Assembly: GCA_022605405.1 (NCBI GenBank)
Contig: JABYQQ010000001.1
Location: 2,232,001 to 2,296,000, forward strand
Direction: 5' to 3'
DNA length: 64,000 bases
DNA from: Earliella scabrosa
Taxonomy: Eukaryota > Basidiomycota > Agaricomycetes > Polyporales > Polyporaceae
A program made the position numbers and the translations under genes. Below, in pieces: positions 22,501 through 33,676 of the stretch; position 1 is the stretch's first letter; every line of letters begins with the position of its first letter. Under the pieces are notes generated by a model that was not told where the DNA came from, did not search any database, and saw only the letters and a program-made list of their open reading frames with translations.

Positions 22501-22595
22501 AGGCACATGGGCCCAAGGGGACGCCGAAGGGAAAGCCGTTGTCCCAGAGACTGCAGAGTGGTCCCGCGCCGGCTCTCGCAGAGCGGTTGTCGTGA
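19506..22595 (+). CDS. Large coiled-coil and disordered protein of unknown function
   Basis: Intronless gene of 1029 aa; I do not recognise the family. Residues about 1-175 are Pro/Ser/Ala-rich and probably disordered. Residues about 178-413 form a long, highly charged Glu/Arg/Ala coiled coil (heptad-like runs such as EAEAARREEEVQETRAALA). Residues about 420-640 are Pro/Thr/Ala-rich. Residues about 655-760 contain arginine-serine and DHYSP repeats with an NLS-like stretch (GRKLIRRRG, RHKRTRDELSP). The C-terminus is Pro/Gly/Ala-rich with short Gln and Ala runs and a short tandem Asn/Ala/Thr repeat near nt 21890. This architecture suggests a nuclear scaffold or RNA-associated protein, but that is inference. 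The promoter borders a duplicated segment. Confidence 0.75.
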   Translation: MLGTATNPLANFQFSTIGQPPSLLSRFSNAENVGPQRAPSPPPSPLSESSPRMPAPPASRLLEALAPQEVNTPPRNAQNGAQAPSSSRKESRTKDAPPHAALNAQNDLRRTPLASAPPSSHSPSPSSLSTRVSPNSSNASALRPSLLPTKTSGPSSSNLLGLGAASSPTRPSPALPQADDALESFRQTLKRLQAEADEFRRSEEETRLATARQQDHAARWHARADAAVEGIQHLFAAAEQRVLQAEQRAAQLAHLEAEAARREEEVQETRAALARAQAENAELRREFEQERVRAAQRRTADESRIADALSKAEEAVKRADDAIKQGKSRERELAIAETLLRKKNEDDRARWDARERELLAQLEALRTQSAAEKKILQVELEEYKRLAELEKQRRLDELVEEKRRLEERLAREGAAAAAGGRDEPSEVGRSTASAHTTPAPTTVPGVTQPSVSTPPGPAQDPASRTRTHKELHLNTGALVSSAPLAGVASTAVAPGSSTVDAVGQAEPLLAVKVEEKTPVKAEGHSPTVPLFQDRSERSAEPHAPRREQSLDYASQQPTPTTTSAPAPAPASVPQPSPIAQPPTVQRAETPGVSLGYPSPEPSLAPESTERLPSPPLIITHGRPMGLPTAQSEPSLMHRFSNQRIPSRERVTSQDTARRSRSNTPPPDRGRKLIRRRGNDHYSPLPQPPPAYLSASYSRRSDHYSPSPPPREADHWSPGPGRPYNRDDRYTPPVRHKRTRDELSPDSPNARRPRLEGPSNSSSSSSSLAQRLAGPPHYDERRARSPDRYHPRSPSPTTNANTNANTWRGREPQPQRYPPPPLPPVPPPRDGARTPPYPPDHPMYGYAAPGGPTAFQDTEAPSSQIATAAAAPHSAALPPHAPLGPHPSRVPAKKAAAATAGAPPARKQAHKQLPPQPGPGVGKKSLMERMTDGQGGVAGGAGAGAAGEGGGGGGPGGYAVKRPSLGQKHLPARPTTNKTGNGAAATGARGPQARYGQQQQAHGPKGTPKGKPLSQRLQSGPAPALAERLS

Positions 22596-22858
22596 GGGCA
22601 AGGTGAAGAAGATTTTGGAGGACGCGTATCTTGTTCTGAAGTTGTACAGTTCATCGAGTCCTTTGCAGGTGTACATTATTGTCCGTTTGATGTTGTATCG
22701 CTAGAGCAGCACTGGTAATTTCTCTCATCCTCGTAATCCTGCAGAGTTCGTGTTGTAATGTGGGGACGACCGAGTCAATCGTCAAGAGGGGACTGGGGCA
22801 TTGCGGCATATAGCTACATCGGTATCGTGTACAGTGGTAGATTCTACAGTCCGTGCGC

Positions 22859-24222
22859 TCAGCTGGCACCGCAGATGGTAAGCTCTCTCATCTCTTGCAA
22901 CACACCCTCGACCTAGACAATGGCGTCAGTCTCGTCCAGGCTAGAACAGCAGCTTCAGTAATCATACCTGAGCGTCCAACTGACCGGCGGCGTAGTCGTC
23001 TCGTACGTTGTCTGCGAAATATCTGCGACACATCGACAATATCAGACACAGAGTGGACGCGATCGAACAGAGCCCGCCGAACCTCTGCACGCCGCCCAGC
23101 TTCTCGTAGCCCTCCTCTGCGAACTTGCACTGCATCCGGATCATCGCCTCGAAGCTGGGGTCGAAGTACGGGATGCGGAGGTCGAGCAGCTGCGGGAGCT
23201 CGGCGATGAGCTGGTCGTTGAGCATGTCGAACACTTCCTTCGCCTCGTCGTGTTCTTGCTGCGCCTGCAGGAAGGCGTCGTGCGACGCGTGAGGCACTGC
23301 GCACCGCGGATATCCAGTGCAGGGAGGATGCGAGACTTACTCGTGGAAGCTTCGTCGGGTCGTCGCTCGGCTTGGCGATGAGCTTGTTCATCTTGCTCCG
23401 TGCGGCGTCGTAGTCGAGCAGCTAGAGGTGCAAGAATGAGGCGGGATGGCGAGAGGGGCAGAGAGGGAGGGACGCACTTTGTGATTCCGCTTGTTGATGT
23501 GCTCGTTCACCACGGGGAAGATGGCGTTCATCTTGCCGAGGGGCTCCATAACGGTCGTGCGGTAGGGTGCTTCCTGCGAGCAACGGTGTGAACAATGAAT
23601 TTGTGGGGGAATACGTGCATGCAGAACACGGAAACGCACTAGCTCACGCCCAATACCAGTGTCCAAGTCATCTACGGCGCGCTTGTACGCATGTGCAGCC
23701 ATTGCACTCTCCGAACCTTTGTCCGCCGCGTTGTAGAACACGTCGATGGTATCGGCAAGGCGTCCCTGGGTGGCCGTCATTGCTGCACTACAGTCAGACG
23801 AGAGCTGCAGCAGCAAGCCGTATGGCCTACACACCCTTCATGGCATCTGAGTAGCCCTTGGCCGCCTTCTGCAGCGCCTGGCATTCCTTCTCGAACCTGG
23901 CGGGCACCGGGAGCAGCTATGAGATCATCGCACGAGGCCGAGACACCGGCGGACGACGACGCACGTCTTGTACTTGGCCTCCTCATCCGCAAACTCCCTG
24001 TCTACCGTGCGTTCAATCTGGCCCGTCTTCTGCAGGAGCTGTTACAGGGAGCAAAGGAGCGGTTCAGGATCGGGGTGCGGGGGTGGCGAGGAGGTGAACG
24101 GAATTACCGAAGTTCCTGCACGGGCGAAACCCTTCTTGAATCTGGCGTGCGGTCGCAGGTGCGTTCAGAATGGCGGCGAGGCATACAAAGCGTGAGGCAG
24201 TGACCTACCCTGTCCAACTCAT
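22859..24222 (-). CDS. RVS161: BAR-domain protein, Rvs161/Hob3 ortholog
   Basis: Membrane-curving N-BAR protein acting in endocytosis and cortical actin organisation, usually as a heterodimer with Rvs167. Ten minus-strand exons: 24222-24209, 24141-24108, 24038-23965, 23896-23835, 23782-23640, 23573-23478, 23421-23341, 23264-23083, 23022-22968 and 22912-22859. They give 264 aa, the usual length of this family (yeast about 265). It starts MSWTGFKKGFARAGTS. It has KTGQIERTVDREFADEE, ELEAPYRTTVMEPL, NKRNHKLLDYDAAR, PQLLDLRIPYFDPSFEAM and YFADNVRDDYAAGQLDAQ, all strongly conserved in Rvs161. The first exon is only 14 nt; the frame of exon 2 fixes its donor. No odd residues are seen. Confidence 0.93.
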
Positions 24223-24953
24223 ATTGTAGCGCGGAGGGTGCGGAGGGAGGTAAAGCGTCAGGAGCAGGAGGTGGTGGTGCGGCGGTGAGCGGGTTAGACG
24301 CGATCGCAGTCTGTGTTATGGGCGCTTGGGCGATCCGGCTCCGCGTTTCCTGTTTGGGAGGCGGTGACGCAGAGAGCAGGCATCCTCAGCCGATTTGAGT
24401 TGCCGTGATGTACACGCAGGCACAGATGCGTTCAACACGGCGCCGGTCGGTATTAGAGATACAGTACAACAAGAGTTCGCCGAGGATGAAAACGGCTGGG
24501 TGAAAGCTAGTGACAACGGAAGGACGGACGGGACAGGACAGTGCTAGTAGCGTACATTTACAGCGAACGCGGGAGGCCAATTAGTTGGGTGCGGAGCAAC
24601 ACCCGATTATGCAAAAAAGTGCGGAGATGCGAGCAAGAAGCGATCGTATCGTACTTGTAGGTTATAGTCGTTCATGAGTACTCGGAGGAGTCGTGAATTG
24701 AAACGAGAGGATGAGAGCCGGCCTGCGTAAGCCGGCCAGAGAGAGGAGCGAAAGCGAGATTACGGATACGAGGAAGGGTCGAGAGGGCTACATCGTAGAT
24801 TCAGAGAACGTCCATGCCACACCAGGAGTCCGAGCAAGCCCCATGATACCGTTGCAAAGTAGAAAAGCTGGAGTGTTGTGCACAAACGAAAAAGTATTTA
24901 CCAAAGACAGCAGCGATCCCAACGTAAGGCTCATGACCACCTGCGCACACTGA
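24223..24953. other. Intergenic, RVS161 promoter and 3' flank of the Zn2Cys6 gene
   Basis: Both neighbours are on the minus strand, so this holds the RVS161 promoter and the transcription factor 3' end. An alternative 10-nt last exon of the factor gene may lie at 24931-24940. No other coding signal is seen. Confidence 0.4.
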
Positions 24954-27900
24954 TCAGCCCCAGGTCGCAGTAGGTAACAGAGCTATAACGCACCTCTGCC
25001 CGCCATTAGCCCACTCATGAGGCGAATGTTGTGACGGTCCAACATAAACACCCGCACCACCGGGTGCAGCCTGCGGGGGCCCTCCCTGGGGCGGTCGCTG
25101 TCCATACGCCTCCTCGAGCAAGCGCAGACGGAGACACTCATGATCACCAAGCCCCTCGTCCTCGTTCTTGCAGAACGACGCGCGGTAGTCCATCGGCAGC
25201 GGGTTCGGATTCGGATTCGGGTTCGTCGGGCTCGTCCCCGGCGGAGCATAGCTCTGCGGCGAATGGTGGTACGACCCATCGCGAAATGCTGGTGGTGGTG
25301 GTGGTGGATGAGGCAACGCCGTCCGGATCGGATGCGGCTGCGGCGGGCGAATGGGCGCGTGATACGTCGCGCTGCTGCGACGCACAGGGGCGGCGATGGT
25401 TGGCACGGAGTTGCGGTGCGTGGTCGAGATCGGCGGGATCGGCGGAGGGTGAGTGTAGAGCGGCGGAGGGGTGGGAGGCCTGTGTGCGGGCGCGGGCGCG
25501 GGAGGTGGAGCGTAGTGATGGGGGGCTTGATGCGGAGGCATGAAGAGGTTGAAGTCGGGGAGCGGCGGCGGGGACGCGGGTGCGCCGTCCATGTCCCACA
25601 GCTGAGGAACGGCGCCATCGTAAGAGAACGACAGCGTACCCGCTGGAGGAGGGTATTGTGGCAAGGACGGCCGAGACATGCTGGGCTGCGGCGCACGAAT
25701 GTAGTCTTGATGGTACCCATAGCGCTCGGGAGGTGTCAATGGCGACACCTGAGGGTGGGAATGGCTGTTCGGGGCTGGATGATGAGAACCGGGGACTGAG
25801 ATGGGTGCCGCGTCGTAGGAAGAGACAGCAGCCTGTGTGTCAGGGAAGCTCTGCCTGGGAGAGTCTTCCGTCGGGCTTGCCGGGAGCGCATCCTTAATCT
25901 CGTCCCTGGTGCACATAGTAATCGCCGTTAGTAGCCGCCAGAGATCCTGCACGAAGCCCGGGACAGGAATAGCCACTCACAGCATCTCACGCGCGAGTTC
26001 CCACTTCGAACTCACCTTCTCGAGGCGCGTCATGACATCCCCGATTTCCCCCATGACCGACGAGATTTCCTGTGACATGTGCAGACGAGCTTCCATGGAC
26101 AGGCCGCGCAGAGTTCCGTATTGCCGGATGAGGTCCCAGAGATGGACGAGGAGCACGCCTGCACAGACGAACGAGACGTGCACCACGTTCGTTATGTTCA
26201 GCATGCCCCGGTTGGTCTGCACGTCGAGGATGTACGACGCCGCACGAGCAGAGCTCAAGCATACGGAAAGCGCCTTGTGCGAGAACGCTGAGCGCTCGCT
26301 TGACACGGGATGCGCAGCCGAGCGCATACGCGGAACGCGGATGAAGGGCCGGTAGACGAGGATCTGAACGAGGTGGTACGTCGTGTACAGCGTTGCGGCC
26401 TGGCTTGCGAACGTGCGCTCTTCCATGTTTGGTCGCCACCGCACTTCGGCCACGTCAACAACGTTGTCCCCCGCACGCCTATCGCAAGACACTCACGGTG
26501 CGGTGGGAGCTCCTCGACCCATTTCAGCAGCGCGTCGTTGAGCTTCTCGACGGTTTCTCTCCACTGAGCGCCAACCAAGCCCAACGCCACCTTCGACTTT
26601 TTGGGAGTGTACTGCACGTACCAACGAAAGTGAATATATGCGCTTTCAGGTGAAGGCAGGAAGCTACATACCAAAGTCTTCAACGCGTACGCGATAATGT
26701 GGCTCAGCTTGATCCATTGCACAAAGCCTGAGACAATCGAAGGCTTCCCTTCAGGCTGGCGAAACGCTAGCTCCGGGTCCTCGTTCTCCCAGTATTCGTC
26801 GTCGACTTCGAGAGGAAGGTCGAGGTCGAGACTGAAGTTCCATTCAGGTCAGTCATGTCCGCATGACATGAGCGCAGTGAACTCACTCTTCCTCGTGCGA
26901 GCAGCATGGCCTCCCTATGAGCATGCTGCCAATGCGGTCGAAGGCCACCAAGTGCCAGTACGCCCGCTTCCACAACTCCTCTTCTATCGTCGGTTTGCGG
27001 CCATATATTTTGCGTCGATGCGCGCCGACATCCTGGGCCTTAAGCAGACCGACGCTGAGGTAGAACCACGAGCCGCACTGTGCGACTGTGCCCCGAAAGT
27101 ACTGAGCTATGAGCTTCGCACAGACGAGTTAGGTATACGCGTTCGAAGCGGTGACAGTGCGGATGGGTTAAGATTCGGCACATGTCAGCACGAGACACGA
27201 GGTGATGGCAGGCAAAAACTCACAGCGAAGCTCTGGATCTCGCCCAGCTCTGCGGGGATCAGGACGCTCCGCCGCGCTTCGTGTATCTCTGATGGCCCAG
27301 CATGACCGCAGGGAAACATGACAGATGAACGCAGACTTACTCATCCCAGCCGCGATGTAACCCCATCCCGCGAGCGTCCAGATGTCCCGCTTCTCGCCCT
27401 CCTCGCCCTCCATCTTTCCAGGAACCTCCCCTGGCAGGACGCGAGGATCGTCCGACCACCTGCTCGCGATACCGAAAATGGCCAGGCATATGCAGGCAAA
27501 CCAGGCGTTCGTGGTGTACAGTTTCTCCCGCCATTGCCGCTCAAATGTCGGACGATGCAGCAGCTACCAATCGGATGCGCATACAATTGACAGCACGTCA
27601 GAGGGTGATAGGACGGAGAACGAGGGTGACAGGACGGAGAACTTACCGTGAAGGTGCTGTTGTTCAACTCGAAGTAGTCTCTGATCAGCTTCTCCGCGAG
27701 GTCGTCCGGCGGGAACGCGGGCAGGACCCAGTCTGGAATGCGCGTTCGATCGTGGGCACTCTCGAATTTCTTCTCCCACTGAATTCGCAGACATGTCAAG
27801 ATGGCTCGTGCGACAGCGCAGCGGCTAACCACTCACCGGCGGCAACATCCAAAACTCTGGACGCTTGTTGCCCGTGGACGAAGGCATTTGCAAGTCCGCC

Positions 27901-29069
27901 GGCGAGTTTGACTGGCGTCCCTCGCTGGACTTCTCTCCAATGCTGAGCTGCATGAGCTCTCGTGTGGTGGAGATGAGCTTGAACGAGCTACTCTTGCCAT
28001 GGAACCGTAATTGGTTGTCGTCCTCATACGTCTCCTGCGACGCCTCCGCCGGTTGGAGACCACGTAGTGTCAGCTTCTTCATCCCGCGCACGATGCTCAG
28101 CTCTCCCAACTCATCAGTCTCGGAAGAATCGGACAGTGACGAGCAGGATGCATCATGGTCCGAATCGGAACCCGAATCCTGGCCGCCGCGCTTGCGAGCT
28201 TTGGCTGCTTTCGGAGTCTTCTTCCCGGCCGCTCTGCGTGACTTGACCGCGGCATTAGACTTCTCGGAGGTACTAGTCGGACAAGCTCTGTTCGGCGGGG
28301 GCGCCGTGAGAGACACGAGAGACTGTTTCCTGCTGATCGTCGGCGACGGCTCGACAGCCTTGGGCGAGTCCGAGCGCGCTTTGTCCGAGGAGGAAGCAGG
28401 AGGGGGCGCGTCGTTTCTCCACGAGTCCCGGACGATGGGCGGGCCGAGCTCAGCAGAGAAGTCGGCTTCCGGACGGAGCTGCGAAGAGGACGATGGGTCA
28501 TTAAGCACTCATTAAACACTGACGAACCACGAGTCGAGATGTGCATCGGTGAAGACACTAGCCGAGATACTAACCCGCTTGAGAAGAGCCTCCATCCTCT
28601 CGACACGATCCTCCAGGCCCACAACATAGCTGGTGAGATGGTGAGATGGGGCGCGGTCGTGGGCGGTACAGAGCGCGTCACTCACGCCTTCGGGGGCCCT
28701 CTGGGCTTGGAACCCTCGCTGGGAATAGCGGGAAATGCATGAGGGGAAGGGACGGCCAAGAGGACGGAGGAGAGATACGCACAGATAGGTGCAGGCCCTG
28801 GAATTGGTGATGCAATTGCTGCAGACGTTGTCCGGCATTCTGGGCCCATCACATCGCGCCTTGCGTCTGCGGCAGAAATCACAGGCACGCTCGACCTTGC
28901 GCTTCTTGGAGCCGTTTCCTTCAGCGGAAGAGTCGACAGCGTAATAGGCGGCCGAAAACTGCAAGGCGGCCGTCGAAGCGTTTGACGGATCAGGGGCGAA
29001 CTCTTCTCCGAGGTCGATGACTGCGGTGGGCTGCCCGGGCGTCCACCCAGAGAGGCCTGAGGGCTGCAT
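24954..29069 (-). CDS. Zn(2)-Cys(6) fungal-specific transcription factor
   Basis: Nuclear DNA-binding regulator, 1107 aa in my model. Twelve minus-strand exons: 29069-28783, 28700-28686, 28629-28575, 28478-27837, 27778-27647, 27563-27341, 27288-27224, 27101-26887, 26831-26672, 26611-26497, 26443-25981 and 25905-24954. The zinc cluster is CX2CX6CX9CX2CX6C at 63-93. It is followed by a 15-nt exon that restores the linker GPPKAYV and then a short coiled coil (GLEDRVERMEALLKR). The fungal_trans region is clear: LLHRPTFERQWR, FGIASRWSDDPRV, LWKRAYWHLVAFDR, GRPCCSHEEDLDLDLP, LRWRPNMEE and YHLVQILVYRPFI. The last exon is Pro/His/Tyr-rich and disordered. The C-terminus may instead splice to 24940-24931 (ending ...GGQRWS). 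Target genes are unknown. Confidence 0.88.
27601..27642. repeat. Two tandem 21-bp units inside an intron
   Basis: GAGGGTGA(T/C)AGGACGGAGAAC twice in a row, lying wholly within an intron of the Zn2Cys6 factor (27564-27646) and ending four bases from its minus-strand 5' splice site. The two units differ at one base. Confidence 0.7.
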
Positions 29070-30973
29070 GGCGGGGCTCAGAGCGCGAGCGGAGGGCGCG
29101 GGATGGCGAGACGCGAGGGCGGGCAGCAGGAGGGCGGGGTCGGGTCACGGCCTGGAGAGAGGCCATTGGTGCACTTCTTATTCACGCACCTCAGCCTTCT
29201 TCCAGGGCGCTCGATGCCCGAGGCGCAATCAGCTTTCCCATTCCGCTCCTGTGACTTTCGCCCTTTCGTCCTCGACTTCCCACGTGGCCCTCTCTCCCTT
29301 CCAGAATCCCCGACTATTCCGCCTCGGCCACGTTTTCCCCGTTTTCTCGCCATTCTGGGCCGTGTCCGTCCTCGACGCCCGTCCTGGTGGCGTCCTCCGG
29401 TCCAGCTCTCGATCTCGACGGTCTCTTCCCCGCCCGCCCCATCCCCGCCGCCGTCTAGGTGACCGGGCTCAGTAGCGTCGCTGCGTCGGTAGCCATCGTC
29501 GCTCTTCCTCGTTGCATGCTGCGTCTCGCCGACTCCTCGGCCGGTACGCACTAAATGCCGACGCGCCATGTTCTTCTCATATTCTGATCAATGTCCTTCT
29601 TGAGTCAAGAACCACACCCTCGCCTCTCCCCCAGTGTCACCACCATCAGGGCGCACCTTAACATATACGGACTCGCCCCTTGCTCACCGGACCTTCTGCA
29701 CATGCGGCATTTTCGCGCCCCATCGGCTGCCTAAGTGCTTTGTATCGCACTCTGTACTTGCATACGTCTCCGTCTACGACCCCAAATTCATGGACATTGG
29801 ACCAGGGAGCTTCGAAGCGTGCCAACCAGCATTGGGGTCCGAACGAAGCCCGGAGGCCCGAGGGTTCGAGTTCGAGATGACTTCCTGTACCGACAGTCTG
29901 GGATGGGCTCGGTCGACCACCATGAAATGCCCATCGGATCCACACGTCATAAATTTTTGCGCATTCGTTGCGCCTCTCACGATATTGTCGATGCACAAGG
30001 GTGTAATGCGACGGCCGGTTTCAGCGAATATTTCTGCAAAGCCTGAGCAGGCTCAGCAGCAGCTGGAGAGCTCGGTAACTTGGCGGTTAAGTCCGGTGTA
30101 CCTACTGGTAACTGATCCGCCCACGTGGGCGGGAAAGTTCGGTGCCGACTCTCCCTAGGCCCTTCCCGCCAGGACCCCTGAGACTCAGCCTGGGTTGTAC
30201 TTCTCACTGTCCTGGGAGCACACTGAACCTTTCATGGTTGTGAGGAATTGTCGGGTTGTTGTTGTTCTCCGGGGTCGAATTGAATTTCCAGGATGTTCCC
30301 TTCGCAACATCTGGTTTTGGTTGTATCCATAAACGCTAGCTAGCTTGTTGAACTGCATAGCAGCTCAGCCACGTACGTGAAGGTCTTGGTCATCGATGCT
30401 GTGAGTCCAACTTGTTGAAGGCCATACACCATCGTCGAAGTCTAAACCGTGTTCGAGGCGGATATTAATGTTCTGCTGCAAGCATCCAGATGCCTTTCAC
30501 GGGAGGCCACGTCAAAACGTCAAACCTTATGACTAAGCGGAGGGGTGGGACCCCGAGAATCATCGCATCTCTCGATACTACTTTAAGCTTACCTCCTACT
30601 CCCGAAATACCTCTCACTGCAGGTGAAGGAGAGCATCAGCCTACATCAGGATAGTCCTTGGTATGGTTTGTCTCAACAATCATGGAAAATATCTCCGACC
30701 ATTTCTGAGCAGATTTGCACACAGTAGACCCGACATTCGGGGACGCGTCCGGACAATCTCCACCACCACCATCATTCAGGTTAGGTTGTGGGAGTTTCAG
30801 CTCACGAACAGTACGTACTTACCTCGCTGTCACCGCCCATGGTGGTCATCACCCTTCTGACCCCCTGACAAACAGCAAACAAGTGATCATCCCGTACACT
30901 CAAGTCCCCGCCTCCGTATGACCCCGAGTTGCTTCTGCTCACGAAACCGCATCTGACAGCCTGCTTCCGCACG
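29070..30973. other. Long divergent intergenic region
   Basis: About 1.9 kb between the Zn2Cys6 factor (-) and SDHAF4 (+), so it carries both promoters. The first 400 bp are strongly pyrimidine-rich (CCTCTCTCCC-type runs). Frames of up to 174 codons (29634-30158) have no motif, and I see no splice pattern that builds a protein. No RNA gene or repeat is evident. Confidence 0.4.
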
Positions 30974-31375
30974 ATGATGCACCCCCACCACCGGCAGTGG
31001 CACACTGCGATCAGGACCGCGCTGCGTTTCACCTCCAACATCGGACGCGACACTCTCAGGCGGAGGATGATGTCCTCAGGAGGCTCACTCGTCCGGCCAG
31101 CACCACCGCCCCTGCCTCGGGACCAGCAGCGGGAGTTCGAAGAGCTCGTCCGCGCCGCCCAGGCTCCGCTCTCCGCGCCTCTCAGGAGCAGCGCAGCGGA
31201 GGAGGAGGCGGACATCGCCATGCACCCTGACGCGCGTGCCCCGTTGCAGGCCGAGTTCGACGGGGACGTGAACCCCGCCACGGGCGAACAGGGCGGGCCC
31301 AAGCGCGAGCCGGTCGGGAGGTGGGGCGAGGGAGACGGGGACTGGAGCTTCAAGGGGAGGGTGTCCGACTTCTAG
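30974..31375 (+). CDS. SDHAF4: Succinate dehydrogenase assembly factor 4
   Basis: Small mitochondrial matrix chaperone that binds flavinylated SdhA and helps assemble complex II (Sdh8 in yeast). Intronless, 133 aa. The diagnostic C-terminus is present: EFDGDVNPATGEQGGPKREP, then GRWGEGDGDWSFKGRVSDF, matching the GD-N-TGE-GGPKxPEP...GDW...KGR-SDF signature. The N-terminus is His/Arg/Thr-rich without acidic residues up to about residue 40, as expected for a presequence. I chose the ATG at 30974; a second Met follows immediately and another pair lies near residue 32. Length is in the normal range. Confidence 0.9.
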   Translation: MMHPHHRQWHTAIRTALRFTSNIGRDTLRRRMMSSGGSLVRPAPPPLPRDQQREFEELVRAAQAPLSAPLRSSAAEEEADIAMHPDARAPLQAEFDGDVNPATGEQGGPKREPVGRWGEGDGDWSFKGRVSDF

Positions 31376-32084
31376 CGCACTTGGCAGATCTGTGCGGTCG
31401 GTGCATTACGAGACGTGATCATACTTGCACGTCTTCGTTGCTTCGAGTGTGGAAAGATTTCATGATGCGGTTGTGTTCGAGGTACTTGGTAGCATGAGGT
31501 CACCGATGGACTCGTGGTGTTCTCGTCCTTCGAGAGACGGTCCCCTGAAACCTTGGTAGACTGAATTACGATGGCACGCTTAGGTGGTATGTGTCAGGCA
31601 CACTTGGCTCAGGTGATTCCAGGCTTCCAGCTCCCTGCTGGCGTTGCGCTAACAACTTCTAAGTAAGCAAGGTGTGTGCGCCGCTTTCGACCGAGATTGT
31701 ACTCAAAGCAGACTACAGCTGGAAATCCGATTACCCGATTAAACCGGTGTTAATCGGGGCTAAACAAACTCTTGTCACTCCTATTTTGTCAGCACCTTTC
31801 TATTCTCGGCCATGTACTCCTACGCTGCTCTGCTTTGGCTCTGCTAACGTCACAACAGAGTCGCCTCAAGGGTAACACTGGTGACTTGTGCCAGGTGGGT
31901 ACAACGCCGGTTCTCGGTATATCGGGGGTATTAAAGCGTGAGATGGACGTGCAGCAGACCTCTCTGAGGCGTTTGTATGCTCCGGTGCCTTCTAACTTCT
32001 GCGTCCACCTTCGCGGCTCGACAGACGACTACCTTCGCCACATTTTCCCCGACCATCAACCGTCGATACCGTCCCCATTCAAAG
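31376..32084. other. Intergenic, SDHAF4 to hemerythrin gene
   Basis: 3' flank of SDHAF4 and promoter of the next gene. Contains AT-richer stretches around 31720-31760. No coding or RNA feature is recognised. Confidence 0.4.
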
Positions 32085-32971
32085 ATGTCCGCGCGCGAGG
32101 AGGCTCGCTGGAATAGGGTAACAGCCTTGCACCCAGTGCTTCGTCCGGTGACATTGAATCGATGCGTCTCGGCCTTCACAGCTATCGGACTCTATGTCCT
32201 ACTTCCACGATCATTTCAAGCACGAATGTAGGTCGAATACTTGCCATGCTCTCACTGTGGTGCGGTCAATCAGTACTCAATCACCACTGTTACCTTCCGT
32301 TTTCAGTCAATGCGCTCTACGAGGTGCGGGTTTCTACGGCTGCTCTGCATAATAAGATATCTAGCACATCTCTATAGATGGCAGATGGATCGTATTCGAA
32401 GAGAGGGATGTCGCTGCCGATGTACCTCAGGCTCGCGACCCAGCTGGCGAAAGGTGGGGCCGGTCCTCCTCCTTGCGTTCCGTGTCGATGCTCACTCGAA
32501 GTTGTATGTCAGGGCTGACCGTCCATCACACCATCGAGGAGCGGCACTTCTTCCCCATTCTGGCCAAGCGGATGCCTATGTTCCAGGACAACGACGTCCA
32601 CCTGAAGTCGCACGAGGCGATCCACCACGGTATGATGTTCTTCATCCCACATCACACCGCAACGTCGGGCGGAGAGTAATGCTGATGTCTTGCGCCCACA
32701 ATGAATGATTCCAGGCGTGGATGAGCTCACGAAGAACGTGCGCAAGTGGTTCGACGAGCCGTCCACCTACAAGCCGGAGGAGATGCGCGCCTGCCTGGAC
32801 AGCTGGCGAGAGGCTCTCTTCAGCCATCTAGACCAAGAGGTGCGTCCGTCTGGTTTCGTGACCGACTCTACTTCCGAGCCTGATCAAATTTTCATCCAGG
32901 TGAAGGATCTATCCGCAGAGAGCATGAAGAAGTACTGGACGCTCGAAGAGGTTGACAGGATAGCGATATGA
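32085..32971 (+). CDS. Hemerythrin/HHE-domain protein
   Basis: Small (161 aa) cytosolic four-helix protein of the hemerythrin HHE cation-binding family, expected to bind iron; relatives are linked to oxygen, redox or iron sensing. Seven exons: 32085-32117, 32182-32227, 32307-32323, 32378-32453, 32513-32629, 32715-32839 and 32900-32971. Metal-ligand motifs appear in order: FHDHFKHEFN, TVHHTIEERHFFP, KSHEAIHHG and FSHLDQEV. The third exon is only 17 nt. All exon phases match, and the ATG at 32085 is the only start compatible with the first junction. No C-terminal CxxC or F-box is attached. Confidence 0.85.
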
Positions 32972-33676
32972 ACTGGGAGTGCCTGCGTACTGTTTCGTGC
33001 AAGTTTCCACCCATCCGATGCTCCAGATGCGATGATGTGCTCATGTCGTGGCGGCGCCGGCGTTGATGCTACCCCAGCTTTGCCCCGGGCGATCTACACC
33101 TGTCGTATGGATATGGGTAAAGACATAGCGAAACAGATCGCGCTCCAATCCGTTGGGATGACTGGTGAATGCGGACTCCAGTTGCGCCGTAAGTAAGCAC
33201 GCATTACTGCTGTACCTCCGAACAGCACGCTGGAGTCTAGGCCACTAGTGCTCGATCGACCCGGTACCTCGCGCCGCACTCCTCGCCACTGCCGTTTCAT
33301 GTGTCGAAAAGACATCAGTATTGGTTCAGACCATCATACCCTGGCGCGGCGCGATATGTATCAGATTCATTGCGGGCATGAGTCGACCATGATGCCAGTG
33401 GCGAACATCGTCCTCCACCTCCCAAGCCGTTTTCGATCAATATCGGCCAAATCTTGGGACAACCGAAACTGGCGTGTCAGCGCGGGCTCTCACTTTTCTG
33501 CGAAAAGGCCTGGGGACGTGAATGGGGACTGTGACACTCGATGATCAACGCCCTTCTACATTACTTGCTACATTAGCACAGGCCTATATTACCAGAGACG
33601 TAAGGGTATGCAAGCGAAGCCCGGTGTCCACAAAAAGAGCACCGAAATCTAAATCGAGTCCGCTGGTGCCCTGGAG
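32972..33676. other. Intergenic between convergent genes
   Basis: 3' flanks of the hemerythrin gene (+) and the O-fucosyltransferase-like gene (-). No coding sequence, RNA or repeat is recognised. Confidence 0.4.

Noticed and set aside
29634..30158. 174-codon plus-strand frame in the long intergenic region
   Set aside because: No homology signals recognised, uneven composition, and competing frames of similar length on the other strand.
30802..31353. 183-codon minus-strand frame across SDHAF4
   Set aside because: It is the antisense shadow of SDHAF4, whose diagnostic C-terminus fixes the coding strand.
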